64,000 nucleotides of DNA from Ignavibacteria bacterium (GCA_025612375.1 JAAXKN010000025.1:1-64000), one strand, 5' to 3'; shown: positions 34,071 through 43,675, counted from the first letter of the stretch. The notes: a model not told the origin generated them from the sequence alone. Made by a program: numbers and translations.

Positions 34071-35081
34071 TTAGAAGCTTACACTCAGCGCATATTTAGA
34101 GATCTGCTTAAATATTCCGTAGTTCATGTAGCTGTAGTCAACTCTTGCCGAGAGCGGGCCGAAGTTGTAGTTAAGTCCCACACCTGCGGTCAGTCCTTCT
34201 TCAGCTGCCGTCTTAAAGAGTGAGTTATAGCCTACTCTTAAAGAGACAAGGTTTGACCACGTTACTTCTGTTCCCAGGTTCAGATATGATGACTGGTTGT
34301 TGGGGTAAATGGCATCTGAAGCCAGAGTAACCTTCCAGTCCTCAGTCTGAATGGCGTCCATTCCAAGGCCTACGGTGAAAATTAAAGGCAGTGTCCAGCT
34401 GTCTGTTCCAAGGTCAGAGACCACGTTATCGTTGTTGCCTGTATGGGCAGGATCAATATCCACGGGCTGCAGAAGGTCTTTGCCGCCCATCTGCATTTCA
34501 GTACCGAAGTTAGCGATATTCATACCTATTCTGAGGCCTTTGAGCTGAGTGGTAAACAAGAGGCCGATATCGAGAGCAAAAGCGCTGGCGCTTTCATTAT
34601 AGATCCTCTGCTGAATGTATTTTACGCTGCCGCCGATAGAAAATCTGTCGGTAAGGTTTCTTGCATAAGACAGGCTGAAAGCTATATCCTGAGCGTCCCA
34701 GGTCTGTCCTGTACCATTAGGCTGGTCAACCGTTGTAATGGCCTCACTTCCGTAAGCAAGCTGGTTTACGCTCAGGCCTACAGTATTATCGTCATCTAGC
34801 TTAATTGCAAGGCCGAGCCAGTTAAGGTTTGTATTTACGAGCCATTCCGAGTGTACGACGCTGAATTCATTTTTCGAAAGGCGTGAGAGCCCTCCGGGAT
34901 TCCAGAAAGAAGTTGTTGCGTCATTGGCAACAGCCACAAAAGCCCCGCCCATTCCGGTAGCCCTGGGGCCTACCGGAATAGTAAGAAAATTTGCAGCAGT
35001 GGTACCAACCTTCGACTGAGCCATAAGAATGTTGGTACCGAAGAGGACGAGTATAATTACTTTTATTATATTTTTATTCAT
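34071..35081 (-). CDS. PorV/PorQ family outer-membrane protein
   Basis: A 336-residue outer-membrane barrel of the PorV/PorQ type. A signal peptide (MNKNIIKVIILVLFGTNILMAQ) is followed by KVGTTAANFLTIPVGPRATG and GGAFVAVANDATTSFWNPGGLS, the clear family mark, and by regularly spaced beta strands ending KYALSVSF. PorV acts in type IX secretion as a shuttle or acceptor of cargo proteins at the outer membrane. The ATG at 35081 is used because TGGAG lies just before it; an upstream ATG at 35105 adds eight residues. It is the last gene of the operon with the T9SS-like surface protein and a TonB receptor. Confidence 0.92.
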   Translation of the reverse strand: MNKNIIKVIILVLFGTNILMAQSKVGTTAANFLTIPVGPRATGMGGAFVAVANDATTSFWNPGGLSRLSKNEFSVVHSEWLVNTNLNWLGLAIKLDDDNTVGLSVNQLAYGSEAITTVDQPNGTGQTWDAQDIAFSLSYARNLTDRFSIGGSVKYIQQRIYNESASAFALDIGLLFTTQLKGLRIGMNIANFGTEMQMGGKDLLQPVDIDPAHTGNNDNVVSDLGTDSWTLPLIFTVGLGMDAIQTEDWKVTLASDAIYPNNQSSYLNLGTEVTWSNLVSLRVGYNSLFKTAAEEGLTAGVGLNYNFGPLSARVDYSYMNYGIFKQISKYALSVSF

Positions 35082-35115
35082 TTTTAAACTCCAGTAGAAT
35101 TTCATGGAAATTCAT

Positions 35116-38100
35116 TTACTTAATGATAGCTATTTTGCCGTACTTCTTTTCACTGATGCCCGGAGCTTCAACCACGTAGAAGTAGACGCCGAAGGCAACA
35201 TCCAGACCTTCCTTAGTTCTCAGATTCCAGGACAGGCTGCCGCTATTGTAACCGCCATCCTGCTGGAGTGTCTGAATATGGCTGCCGTCAGATGAATAGA
35301 TATTAATTCTGGCATTAGGCGGCAGATTAATAAAGTTAATTACTCTTTCACCGCGGCCTCTTATCTGAGAGGGCAGCGGCTGTTCGAACGTATTTGTAAC
35401 TATGTACGGGTTAGGCACTGCTTTTACGTCATTCAGCTGAGTCTTTGCCAGCGCCGCATCGTATGAAGCGGCTGCAGTAGTAAAAGTAAATTTATCCCTG
35501 CTGGTAAAAGGTTTAGTGAATCTGACGAACAAAGTGTCACCTCCACGGGGTACATAAGTGCTATCTTTTGAGAATGTAATCCACCATGAAATTGTCTTGC
35601 CTTCCCTGTCGGAAAGAAAGATTCTGTCGAGCTTTGAAAGTGTATCCTGTGCTGCACCGGCAGCATCGGCAAAACCGAACTGAACTCTGACCGGATTTGC
35701 CGGTTCGGTTATGTCAAAAACCTTAAAGTTCAGCTTTGTCTTGGCAGGTACAGCTTTTGACCCGTAGGAAGCGAGCTTGTTTGATGAATCTTTGTACTCA
35801 TCCGAGAAAACCAGCATATAATCGTAAGGATAATTAATACTTACAATGCCGCTGTAGTTTGCCGGAGTAACATTAAAGCCAAGATTATTGGGGCGGTTTT
35901 TATTCCAGCCGCTCTTTGAAGCATCCATCTTAATTGAGTCAAGTGTCTGGTATCTTGTGTCGAAAGAAAGCTGGAGCCCGTCAAAAATGTCGCCGTTTGT
36001 TGCAAGCATCTTCTTGTTATGCGAAATGATAGTATCTTTTGTCGACAGATTAACCACGTTGTACGCATATGCAAAACTGACACCTTTTACGGTTGAGTCG
36101 TTAAAGAATACCTCATAAGATGCATCTTTTATCTTTGTAGGATCAATAGTTGCGTAATAAGGTACGACTGTTGAACTGCCCAGTGTGTGTTCCAGTTTAG
36201 CGCTGTTTTTAGGAGGAACATAACCGGCAACAGGAGCATTAGGAACAACAGACAATGTATTTGAAGTATATGTAAGGATGCCTTCAACGTTTTTGGAGAT
36301 AGGCTTGTTGTTTTCCGACGGGAATATGTCGGCAATAGCCTTACCCCTGTCGTAAGCGCAGACGGCGTAATAGTATGTTCTGCCGTTTTCAACGTCATTA
36401 TCCACAAATGTGTTCTGAATACCTGAATCATCACCAAGATAGAAAGGCATACCGTTATTCAGTGTATAAAGCTGAGGTGAAGCAACAAAGTATCCTGTAA
36501 TATTATTCTTCAGGTCAAACTGAACGAGCGGAACATAGCCTTTTTTCTGTCCCGTACCGTCAGAGATCTGTTTTGCGTCTGTAAAGTCAGGATCAGTTCC
36601 CTTGTAGATCTTGTAACCTTCAAAGTCTTTTTCCTTTGTAGTAGGATCGATTGAGTTTTCGGCAACCTTATCCCAGTAAAGTGTCACCTTATGGTCGCCT
36701 GCAACAGCGCGCAGTGTAGGCCTGTCGGGCGGGGTCGGGAAGTTATAGTTTGCGTTATAGATAATCTGAGCGACCTGTTTGGTTTTTAAGACTCCCTTGA
36801 AGTCATCGCCATAACAGAGTGCAAGGGAGAAGTCCTGAGTATTACCCGGCAGAAGCGGGAAATAGCCCGAGCCGTATACAAAGTCGCCGTCTTCGCCGCG
36901 TGTAGCCTGGCCGTTGACAAATATTTCAGGCACGTCAAAGAAGCCGGGACGCAGCCTGCCCCACATTTCCTCGTTATTGTTCATGTGGATTCCACTTGCA
37001 GGGGCAAAGTACTGGAAGTTGGTCAGGCCTATCTGATCCGACTCATGAACGTCAGTAACGTCAAAGTTTGGTTCTCCGGGTGTCGGTACGCCGTCGCCTT
37101 CACCCATATCATGTGTATTGGCTTTTCCGTCGGCGCCGACGTCATCAACGAGTTTTCCGTTTCCATAAATCCATTCGCCGGTCACGGGGTCACGGCTCCA
37201 GTCGCCGTCGTTATCGAGTCCGTCATTTCTGGACTCGTCAATCATGAGATCCTGCCTGCCGTGGCTGTTTAAGAATTCCTTGTACTGTACCGGGGCAACC
37301 TGGTCTATTAAGACCACGCCGCTTTTCAGTGCTTTTTTGAACTGTCTGTAGTCAACCTGGTAATTTTCATCAATAAGTCCATCCAGGTCGTTATCAAAGC
37401 CGTCTGAAGCATTTGCGTTCAGGTTACCCGTGGAAGGATCAACGTTGCCTTCAACGAGTTTAGTCTTACCCGGTTCGAGAACGAATCTTTTTCCCATCGA
37501 GTAAACAGTATCCGTACCGGCCTGAACTGTAAACTGCTCTCTAACATAATCACCCGAAGGGGTAATTGTAATTTTAACAAGTTTATCTCCCGCGTTGACT
37601 GTCCTGGCATCGAAGTCAGAGGCGGTAAAGAAAGGAGCATCAGGCGTAAAGTTCCAGTATTTTTTTACGGCTGAATTGTCGTCTCCATCGTTATCAATCC
37701 CGTCGTACTGATTTCCGGGAGATTCCAGGAATGCATAGCCGACGTAACCCACGGCACTAGGATTCGGCTTCCATCTAGGGTTGTCAATTGGGTTAATATA
37801 GTTACCGAAATCCCATGTATATGTCATAGACTCTCTGACGTCGAAGTAGGAAACGTCATCGCTGTACTCATTTCCTTCAATACCGACGTAGGTACCAACA
37901 AGGAAGCCGAAGACGGTCTGGTCGTAGAGAGTAGTGCCGACATTTTTAACAGAATAAACCCAGAAGAGTGTATTTTCAGCCAGCGGGTTAGCCCACTGTA
38001 GTCCTCTTACCTTAACCTGAAGGGCCTGTCCTTTTCTTGTATTATCGGTGCTGTCGGGTAAGAATCCGTAGAGCGTAAACATGTTTTCGTCCATGTTGTC

Positions 38101-38673
38101 ATCCATCATAAAGAAGCTTTCCTGGTCGGCATGAATCTGTCCGCGTCCGAAGTAGCCGTTCCATTCAGCCTTGCCCAGTGAGTCTTTCCAGTCCGGATGA
38201 TCCGGCCAGAAAGCAGGCCATGTCTGCGGGTTGTCGCTGAAAGCAATACCCTTACCGACAACATTATATGACTGATTTAAGAATCCGGGGATTGGTGCAA
38301 AAGTCCAGCTTACGCCGCCGGTGCCCTTGCCGCCTCCAGGTCTGTCGACCGGGGTAATAACGACAGAGTGAATAGTGTCAAGTATTCCGTCTTTATTCCA
38401 GTCTTTAATCGGCAGGCGCACACCCATAAGGGGTGAAACGTCGCCAATATATCCATTATCGTCAAATTTCCAGGCTCCTCTGGGGCCGTCGGAACCGGGC
38501 TGGGCAATAACTCCTGAATTTCTGAAAACTGTTCTAACCTGGTTTCCATTATGCACACCCGTTCTGGCCCAGCTTCCTGTTGGGTCGCCCCTGCCGATCT
38601 GCTGGGCGAAAGAATCCAATTGGAGCATAAGGGCAACCAATGCAACTAATGGAAAGAATTTCATTATTTTCAT
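35116..38673 (-). CDS. Large T9SS-type secreted protein with Asp-rich repeats and Fn3-like region
   Basis: A 1185-residue exported protein. A signal peptide (MKIMKFFPLVALVALMLQLD) is followed by a long beta-rich region. Three calcium-binding-like DNDxD motifs occur: YDGIDNDGDDN near 324, SDGFDNDLDGLIDENY near 428 and NDGLDNDGDWSRDP near 487. A fibronectin-type III-like unit begins near 655 (PTPPDRPTLRAVAGDHKVTL ... GYKIYKGTD). The end (LPPNARINIYSSDGSHIQTL ... VYFYVVEAPG ... GKIAIIK) is a FlgD-like/T9SS type A sorting region. Probably surface-attached; the ligand is unknown. It is 34 bases before the PorV-like gene and 35 bases after the TonB receptor. Confidence 0.87.
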   Translation of the reverse strand: MKIMKFFPLVALVALMLQLDSFAQQIGRGDPTGSWARTGVHNGNQVRTVFRNSGVIAQPGSDGPRGAWKFDDNGYIGDVSPLMGVRLPIKDWNKDGILDTIHSVVITPVDRPGGGKGTGGVSWTFAPIPGFLNQSYNVVGKGIAFSDNPQTWPAFWPDHPDWKDSLGKAEWNGYFGRGQIHADQESFFMMDDNMDENMFTLYGFLPDSTDNTRKGQALQVKVRGLQWANPLAENTLFWVYSVKNVGTTLYDQTVFGFLVGTYVGIEGNEYSDDVSYFDVRESMTYTWDFGNYINPIDNPRWKPNPSAVGYVGYAFLESPGNQYDGIDNDGDDNSAVKKYWNFTPDAPFFTASDFDARTVNAGDKLVKITITPSGDYVREQFTVQAGTDTVYSMGKRFVLEPGKTKLVEGNVDPSTGNLNANASDGFDNDLDGLIDENYQVDYRQFKKALKSGVVLIDQVAPVQYKEFLNSHGRQDLMIDESRNDGLDNDGDWSRDPVTGEWIYGNGKLVDDVGADGKANTHDMGEGDGVPTPGEPNFDVTDVHESDQIGLTNFQYFAPASGIHMNNNEEMWGRLRPGFFDVPEIFVNGQATRGEDGDFVYGSGYFPLLPGNTQDFSLALCYGDDFKGVLKTKQVAQIIYNANYNFPTPPDRPTLRAVAGDHKVTLYWDKVAENSIDPTTKEKDFEGYKIYKGTDPDFTDAKQISDGTGQKKGYVPLVQFDLKNNITGYFVASPQLYTLNNGMPFYLGDDSGIQNTFVDNDVENGRTYYYAVCAYDRGKAIADIFPSENNKPISKNVEGILTYTSNTLSVVPNAPVAGYVPPKNSAKLEHTLGSSTVVPYYATIDPTKIKDASYEVFFNDSTVKGVSFAYAYNVVNLSTKDTIISHNKKMLATNGDIFDGLQLSFDTRYQTLDSIKMDASKSGWNKNRPNNLGFNVTPANYSGIVSINYPYDYMLVFSDEYKDSSNKLASYGSKAVPAKTKLNFKVFDITEPANPVRVQFGFADAAGAAQDTLSKLDRIFLSDREGKTISWWITFSKDSTYVPRGGDTLFVRFTKPFTSRDKFTFTTAAASYDAALAKTQLNDVKAVPNPYIVTNTFEQPLPSQIRGRGERVINFINLPPNARINIYSSDGSHIQTLQQDGGYNSGSLSWNLRTKEGLDVAFGVYFYVVEAPGISEKKYGKIAIIK

Positions 38674-38708
38674 GTCTATCCCGCTAAATATTTTAATTTC
38701 ATTTACAA

Positions 38709-41519
38709 TTAAAAGAAGAATGAAGCTCCGAATTCAACCCGGCGCGGTTCGCTGTACATGGTCGGGTTATTATAATATTCATCCAGTGTATTAACAATAG
38801 CCGGTTTATTCTGCAGGCGGAAATTATACTCATCGATAGTAAAATCAGCCGTTCCGCTGTCGTCATATACACCGACCTGGTTTTTAATGTCGAAGAGGTT
38901 ATAAATACGTGCGAAGAAACTCAATCTATAATTTTCGAACAAGATAAAGTCCTTATAGGCTCTCAGGTCAACATTAAATGTTGCAGGTTTCATCTCGCTG
39001 TTTGTAAGGAGCGAAGAAACGTTTATAGAGCGTCTTGGGGTATAAGGGAATCCGCTTCCATATTCGCCAATAAAGCTGAAGCCCCAGTTATCCGGAGATG
39101 AATAGCTGATAGTTGCATTTACAGTGTGTGTCTGATCCCAGGCAAGCGGAAGGATCTGCATTTCAGGCCGCTGTCCGCTTGTGATCATGTTACGTGTAGC
39201 TGCAGGATCTGAAGCATTGCCCTTTGCAGTCATTAAAGTATAGTCAATAGTAGCAGACCAGTTGTTAGAGAATCTTTTTGTCAGCGTAACAATGATACCT
39301 TTAACAAATCCAAAGTCGCTGTTAACGTACTGGCTGTAGGTTCCTGCGCCGCCGAACATTCTTATTTCATCAGCTCTTGTACCGGCAAGGTCCCTGATAT
39401 CCCTGAAGTATCCGGTAATGTCTACCGAAAGGTCTTCTGTCAGTGCCTGCTGGAGTCCAACTTCACCTGAAATAGTCTGTTCAGGCCTGAGGTCGGGGTT
39501 ACCGGCGATGCCAAAGTTACCGGTACCTGTTGCAACGAACTTATATTCCGGATTGGTATATAAAAGATCAAAGTTAGGTATCTGGAAGAAGTGGCCGTAA
39601 GAAAAATGTATTACGCCGCGGTCTGTGATCGGGAAAGCCACGCCAAGTCTTGGTGAAAGCTGAACCTTTGAGGAAGCATCCTTATACCAGTAAGCTCTGC
39701 GTTCTTCCAGTGTCTTAGCCAGGTTTGCAGGATTTCTCGGCCTGTAGATATCAGGATCAGTAGGATCGGTAAGCACCTTTCCGTCCGGCTTAAAGTAATC
39801 CAGTCTCAAGCCGACATTTATAATAAGTTCAGAAAGTTCAATTTTATCCTGAAGGTAAGAAGAGAATTCAATCGGATTTCTGACGTATCTGTCAATGCCT
39901 GTGTTTTCGTTAGGGTTGTTGATATCCGGGATACGGTATCTTGCAAACGGATTTCCGCTTACGGAAGGATTTTCAAGTCCTGTTTCCTCGAGCAGATTAA
40001 CGTTATCAAAACTTAATCTGTGTTTATTGAACTCGGCACCTACTTTCACCTGATGTGATTTTGTAATCTGTGAAGTAAGGTCGAACTTAAGGGCAGTTGA
40101 ACCTGTTGTTCTCTTAAAGTGCTGTGTCTGGGTGCCGCCGGTGTTAAAAGTAGGTATATCGTTCGGCTGCTGTGATAAAAGAACGGAGTTTGTATACCTG
40201 GGGTCGTTAGGATCCTCGTAGACATACTGCCTGAATTCCTTGAAGAAATATGAGCCGTTGACAGTATAGAATGTATTAGCTCCCAGTGTATGTGTTAAAG
40301 ATAAAATGTTTGTATTGCCCCAGCGGAATTTTTTATAATTTCCATCGGGATTAAATGTAAAGGCCTGGTCAAAATCCTGGTAGCTGACGTGGTCATAGAT
40401 ATAGTTATAAGTCAGCTTAATTTCAGGAAGCGGCTTAAATGTAAGTTTTCCCTGCCCATACATTTTTTCGTTCCAGTTCATTGAAACGAGTTTGCCGTCG
40501 CCTGCGGCCTGATAGGTCTTTCCGTCAATCGGGTTAACGACGGTAGGGTATCCCATAACAACCCATCTCTGGCTGGGGTCTGTTGCCGTGGCGTTATTTA
40601 CAGTTATATTCCATGGGTTGAAGCGTCTTTCACCATTAAGCCAGCCGCCGAAATAAATATAGCGTGCATTGGCGTAGAAGTAGAGTACGTTCTTGATGAT
40701 CGGGCCGCTGAGGCTTCCCTCGTAGTTATGGATTGAATTGGGGTTAAATTTATTTATGCCCCTGAATATATTTGTATGCGTGCTGGCGTAATCGCCGAAG
40801 TAGGTATTAAGTGTACCTGTAAAGTTGTTATCGCCGTCTTTGGTTGCGATATTGACGTATCCTGAAAGGGCGCGTCCGTATTCAGCGTTAAATGCGCCCG
40901 AGACGAACTGCATTTCCTGAATGGAGTTGGCGTTTACGTCAACTACGGTACCGCCGTCATAAACGTCAGTTACAGGAACACCGTCTATGGCATAAACAAC
41001 TTCGCCAGAACGGCCGCCACGGACGTTACCGCCAACGACGCCGGCCTGAAGCTGGAGGACTTCCTGAAATTCAGTTACAGGCAGCGACTGGATTTCAGTT
41101 GCTCCTATGACTGAAGTTGATGCTGTAAGGTCTTTTGTAACCAGCGGGCGCTGCGCCACAACGACCACGTCCTGGTTCAGCTGAACGCTTGTTTCACTTA
41201 AGTCAAAATCAATTTTTGTGGTAAGGTCTATAGATACCTTAACGTTCTGTACAGTCGTGCTGTTATATCCGATGGCTGACGCCTTAAGGCTGTAAGTGCC
41301 GGGGGCTAAATTCAGTATGGAGTAATATCCGTCCATATCGGTGGCAGCACCCATGCTGGTGCCGACGACGACTATATTGACAAAAGGCAGCGGCTCGCGT
41401 GTTGCCGCATCGACGACCCTGCCGGCAATTTTACCTGTAGTGCCCAGAGCGCCGCCAAATGTAGTAGTTTGAAAAGAAAATGTGAGTAGCAAAGAAAAAA
41501 ACAGAAGCAATTTTTTCAT
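38709..41519 (-). CDS. TonB-dependent receptor with carboxypeptidase-like N-terminal domain
   Basis: A 936-residue outer-membrane receptor. A signal peptide (to about residue 22) is followed by a carboxypeptidase-regulatory-like domain (GKIAGRVVDAATREPLPFVNIVVVG split, about 28-115) and a plug domain with QDVVVVAQRPLVTKDL and YAIDGVPVTDVYDGG. The 22-strand barrel ends in SEPRRVEFGASFFF, with an aromatic terminal residue. The Carboxypep_D-like N terminus is common in Bacteroidota-type receptors. Substrate unknown, but the downstream T9SS-like surface protein and PorV-like gene suggest a joint surface complex. GGAGG before the ATG supports the start. Confidence 0.93.
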   Translation of the reverse strand: MKKLLLFFSLLLTFSFQTTTFGGALGTTGKIAGRVVDAATREPLPFVNIVVVGTSMGAATDMDGYYSILNLAPGTYSLKASAIGYNSTTVQNVKVSIDLTTKIDFDLSETSVQLNQDVVVVAQRPLVTKDLTASTSVIGATEIQSLPVTEFQEVLQLQAGVVGGNVRGGRSGEVVYAIDGVPVTDVYDGGTVVDVNANSIQEMQFVSGAFNAEYGRALSGYVNIATKDGDNNFTGTLNTYFGDYASTHTNIFRGINKFNPNSIHNYEGSLSGPIIKNVLYFYANARYIYFGGWLNGERRFNPWNITVNNATATDPSQRWVVMGYPTVVNPIDGKTYQAAGDGKLVSMNWNEKMYGQGKLTFKPLPEIKLTYNYIYDHVSYQDFDQAFTFNPDGNYKKFRWGNTNILSLTHTLGANTFYTVNGSYFFKEFRQYVYEDPNDPRYTNSVLLSQQPNDIPTFNTGGTQTQHFKRTTGSTALKFDLTSQITKSHQVKVGAEFNKHRLSFDNVNLLEETGLENPSVSGNPFARYRIPDINNPNENTGIDRYVRNPIEFSSYLQDKIELSELIINVGLRLDYFKPDGKVLTDPTDPDIYRPRNPANLAKTLEERRAYWYKDASSKVQLSPRLGVAFPITDRGVIHFSYGHFFQIPNFDLLYTNPEYKFVATGTGNFGIAGNPDLRPEQTISGEVGLQQALTEDLSVDITGYFRDIRDLAGTRADEIRMFGGAGTYSQYVNSDFGFVKGIIVTLTKRFSNNWSATIDYTLMTAKGNASDPAATRNMITSGQRPEMQILPLAWDQTHTVNATISYSSPDNWGFSFIGEYGSGFPYTPRRSINVSSLLTNSEMKPATFNVDLRAYKDFILFENYRLSFFARIYNLFDIKNQVGVYDDSGTADFTIDEYNFRLQNKPAIVNTLDEYYNNPTMYSEPRRVEFGASFFF

Positions 41520-41927
41520 AGAGACCTCCGTAGAAGGAAGATATTTGTACTTACTGGATTCATGGCTTTTATATTTTAAAGAATTGAAGAAAACTAAGAA
41601 AATCTTTTCTAATTTTAAAACGGTCAGTAGGGCATTTTATACATTTCCCGCAGGAATTCCATCGGTTTGGAAAAACCTCCGGGGCCAGGCTGAAACGGCT
41701 CAGCTAATTATCACCAAAAGAAAAGCAATAGTCAAGACAGTACTTAAGGATTCGGAAGAAGTCCGGCTATTTACAATTCCGGGCGAATACTTTACAAACA
41801 TAAAGAGATTTCCGCAGTAAAAGCAATAGCAAAAGCATATATAAGGTAAATATTTTACAAGAAGAGAGCAAAATAAAAAAAGGCCGGCTTTTAAGAAAGC
41901 CGGCCTTAAAAATAGTTCACGATTCAA
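41520..41927. other. Intergenic region upstream of the TonB operon
   Basis: About 408 bases with no convincing gene. Open frames on both strands here are short and have no family features or ribosome binding sites. It must hold the promoter of the receptor operon at the left and the rplI terminator at 41880-41907. Confidence 0.5.
41880..41907 (-). terminator. Terminator of the rpsF-ssb-rpsR-rplI operon
   Basis: Read on the minus strand, AAGGCCGGCTTT and its complement form a 12-bp stem followed by a T-rich run, 20 bases after the rplI stop. Confidence 0.88.
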
Positions 41928-42371
41928 CTATTCGCGAACAACCCAGGTTTTAACAACAGCCGTTACGCTCGGATGGAGTTTAATATTGACGCTGTAGATA
42001 CCCAGAGATTTAATAGGTTCAACGATTTCGATCTTGCGGCGGTCTATATCGTGTCCTTTTTCCTTTAAGCTGTCGCTTATCATCTGAGTTGTAACAGTAC
42101 CGAATATTTTATCTTCCTCGCCGACTTTAACGGGGATGGTAACAGATACTTTTTCAAGTTCAGCGGCCAGGTTTTCGGCTGCCTGCAGCTCTTTAACCTT
42201 TTTCTTTGCCAGCTGTTTCTTTTCTTCTTCCAGCGCTCTAACGTTGCCTTTCTGGGCCGCGAAAGCGATATTGCGGGGAATCAAAAAGTTACGTGCAAAA
42301 CCATCTTTTACATCAACCACATCACCAATCTGACCGAGTTGTTCGAAGTTTTTTCTTAATATAACTTTCAT
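41928..42371 (-). CDS. rplI: Ribosomal protein L9
   Basis: Large-subunit ribosomal protein that bridges near the L1 stalk. The 147-residue protein has the full N-terminal RNA-binding domain (MKVILRKNFEQLGQIGDVVDV, VKDGFARNFLIPRNIA), the long connecting helix (Ala/Glu/Lys-rich, about 42-75) and the C-terminal domain (KIFGTVTTQMISDSL, HPSVTAVVKTWVV). GGAGG precedes the ATG. It is the last gene of the rpsF-ssb-rpsR-rplI operon and is followed by a good terminator. Confidence 0.97.
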   Translation of the reverse strand: MKVILRKNFEQLGQIGDVVDVKDGFARNFLIPRNIAFAAQKGNVRALEEEKKQLAKKKVKELQAAENLAAELEKVSVTIPVKVGEEDKIFGTVTTQMISDSLKEKGHDIDRRKIEIVEPIKSLGIYSVNIKLHPSVTAVVKTWVVRE

Positions 42372-42383
42372 TATTCCTCCGTA

Positions 42384-42602
42384 TTACTTTAAGGCTTCAG
42401 AAACATAAGGCAGTAAAGCGATTTGTCTGGCTCTTTTAATGGCAGTAACCAGTTCCCTCTGATGTTTGGTACAAGTACCAGTAATTCTCTTGGGAATGAT
42501 CTTGCCCTGTTCGGTCAGAAACTTTATCAGTCGCTTTTCATCCTTATAGTCTATATATGTTACGTTAGCCTCGCAGAACTTGCAGATTCTTTTATTTTTC
42601 AT
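42384..42602 (-). CDS. rpsR: Ribosomal protein S18
   Basis: Small-subunit protein that binds next to S6 on the platform. The 72-residue product has [15 protein letters not shown] near the N terminus, [20 protein letters not shown], and [20 protein letters not shown], all S18 marks. The two Cys of CKFC are the kind of residues that bind zinc in the C+ form; the other ligands are less clear. The ATG at 42602 is chosen over a TTG three codons earlier because it gives the usual short lysine-rich N terminus. Confidence 0.97.
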   Translation of the reverse strand: MKNKRICKFCEANVTYIDYKDEKRLIKFLTEQGKIIPKRITGTCTKHQRELVTAIKRARQIALLPYVSEALK

Positions 42603-42623
42603 AATTCTCAACCAACTTAAAAA

Positions 42624-43091
42624 TTATTGATTATTTAATAATTCCGATTCTTCATCTGATAAGAACTTATCGAAAGAATTATCCTCAAAAGCCAAGTCAT
42701 CCTCAGCCGCATCGATAAATGTGCCCTCGTTCGGAGAATTTTTACCGACTTTATTGAGGAACTGAATTCTTTTAGCTTTAATTTCGACAATACTTCTGTT
42801 ATGGCCGTCTTCGGTTTTCCAGCTTCTGCTCTGAAGTTCGCCGTCGACCAGAACTGCGCTGCCCTTTTTAAGTCTTTCCTTGCAGCTTTCAGCCAGTTTG
42901 TTCCAGGCAACAACTCCCACATAGCAGACATCTTCCTGCCAGTTATTGGAGCTGTCCTTATACTTACGATTAGCAGCAATTGAAAAATTTACAACAGGCG
43001 TATTGTTTGAAGTCTGTCTGAATATTGGATCTTTTGTTAAGTTGCCTGCAACCAATATGCTGTTGAGTTCAGGCATTTTTAATTCACCCAT
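42624..43091 (-). CDS. ssb: Single-stranded DNA-binding protein
   Basis: A 155-residue SSB with an N-terminal OB fold (LNSILVAGNLTKDPIFRQT, VVNFSIAANRKYKD, VGVVAWNKLAESCKERLKKG, VDGELQSRSWKTEDG) and an acidic C-terminal tail (DLAFEDNSFDKFLSDEESEL). The usual DDDIPF-like tip is not exact; the protein ends SELLNNQ. It sits between rpsF and rpsR, a normal place. The ATG at 43091 is chosen because GGAGG lies eight bases before it; in-frame ATGs at 43106 and 43076 are possible. Confidence 0.94.
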   Translation of the reverse strand: MGELKMPELNSILVAGNLTKDPIFRQTSNNTPVVNFSIAANRKYKDSSNNWQEDVCYVGVVAWNKLAESCKERLKKGSAVLVDGELQSRSWKTEDGHNRSIVEIKAKRIQFLNKVGKNSPNEGTFIDAAEDDLAFEDNSFDKFLSDEESELLNNQ

Positions 43092-43121
43092 GCTTAAATC
43101 CTCCATACTTATCGATATAGT

Positions 43122-43547
43122 TTATTGTACTTCCTTATCCGTTTTTTCTTCAGTTTTAGCGGGAGCCGGTTCTTCAGCCGGAGCCTGTTCTGCCTGAGCA
43201 GTTTCAGCTTCCTGAGCCTTAGCGGCCTTACTTTTCTCAATATATTCCAGAGCGAACTTATCCAAAACGATCGTTAAGAATCTCAGTACAAACTCATCGA
43301 GCTGGTACATTCTTTCGAGCTTTGCGATCAGATCTGTTGGTGCAGTAAACCTAAAGATCACATAATAACCGCTTTTTGTCTTATCTAAAGTATAGGCTAG
43401 TCTTTTTCTACCCCACTTTTCAACTTCAAGAATCTCTCCTCCGTTTACCCGGATGAGTTCTGAAATCCTGTTGATAGTAGCCTCGATCTGTTCTTCTTCG
43501 ATGGCAGCGTTAATAATAACTGCGCTTTCGTAATGATTCTTCTGCAT
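43122..43547 (-). CDS. rpsF: Ribosomal protein S6 with Ala/Glu-rich tail
   Basis: Small-subunit protein S6. The 141-residue product has NHYESAVIINAAIEEEQIEA, the EVEKWGRKRLAYTLDKTKSGYYV signature, and the C-terminal RMYQLDEFVLRFLTIVLDK. Residues about 105-141 are an extension rich in Ala, Glu, Pro and Lys (QAEQAPAEEPAPAKTEEKTD), longer than in E. coli. A strong AAGGAGGTGA nine bases before the ATG supports the start. First gene of the rpsF-ssb-rpsR-rplI operon. Confidence 0.96.
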   Translation of the reverse strand: MQKNHYESAVIINAAIEEEQIEATINRISELIRVNGGEILEVEKWGRKRLAYTLDKTKSGYYVIFRFTAPTDLIAKLERMYQLDEFVLRFLTIVLDKFALEYIEKSKAAKAQEAETAQAEQAPAEEPAPAKTEEKTDKEVQ

Positions 43548-43562
43548 TGTCCTGATTCACCT

Positions 43563-43577
43563 CCTTTGGACTAAAGG
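43563..43577 (-). promoter_or_regulatory. Small hairpin overlapping the rpsF ribosome binding site
   Basis: On the minus strand, CCTTT-AGTCC-AAAGG forms a small stem whose 3' arm reaches into the AAGGAGGTGA site of rpsF, and an upstream CTCCT could also pair with this site. S6:S18-binding mRNA leaders are known for this operon in many bacteria, so autogenous control is possible; the match to that motif is not established here. Confidence 0.3.
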
Positions 43578-43675
43578 CCCTCACCCCTATGGCAAGAGCA
43601 GGAGTTATTAAATTAGTTAACTATAAATTTTATTAAATACTCATACAATATACAATTTATTTCGCGGAAAGGGGG

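Noticed and set aside
35116-41519. Possible SusC/SusD pair
   Set aside because: The TonB receptor is SusC-like only in its N-terminal domain; the next protein is not a SusD lipoprotein but a T9SS-type secreted protein.
41482-41820. A 112-codon plus-strand open frame before the TonB operon
   Set aside because: It overlaps the receptor start region on the other strand, has no family similarity, and no convincing ribosome binding site.
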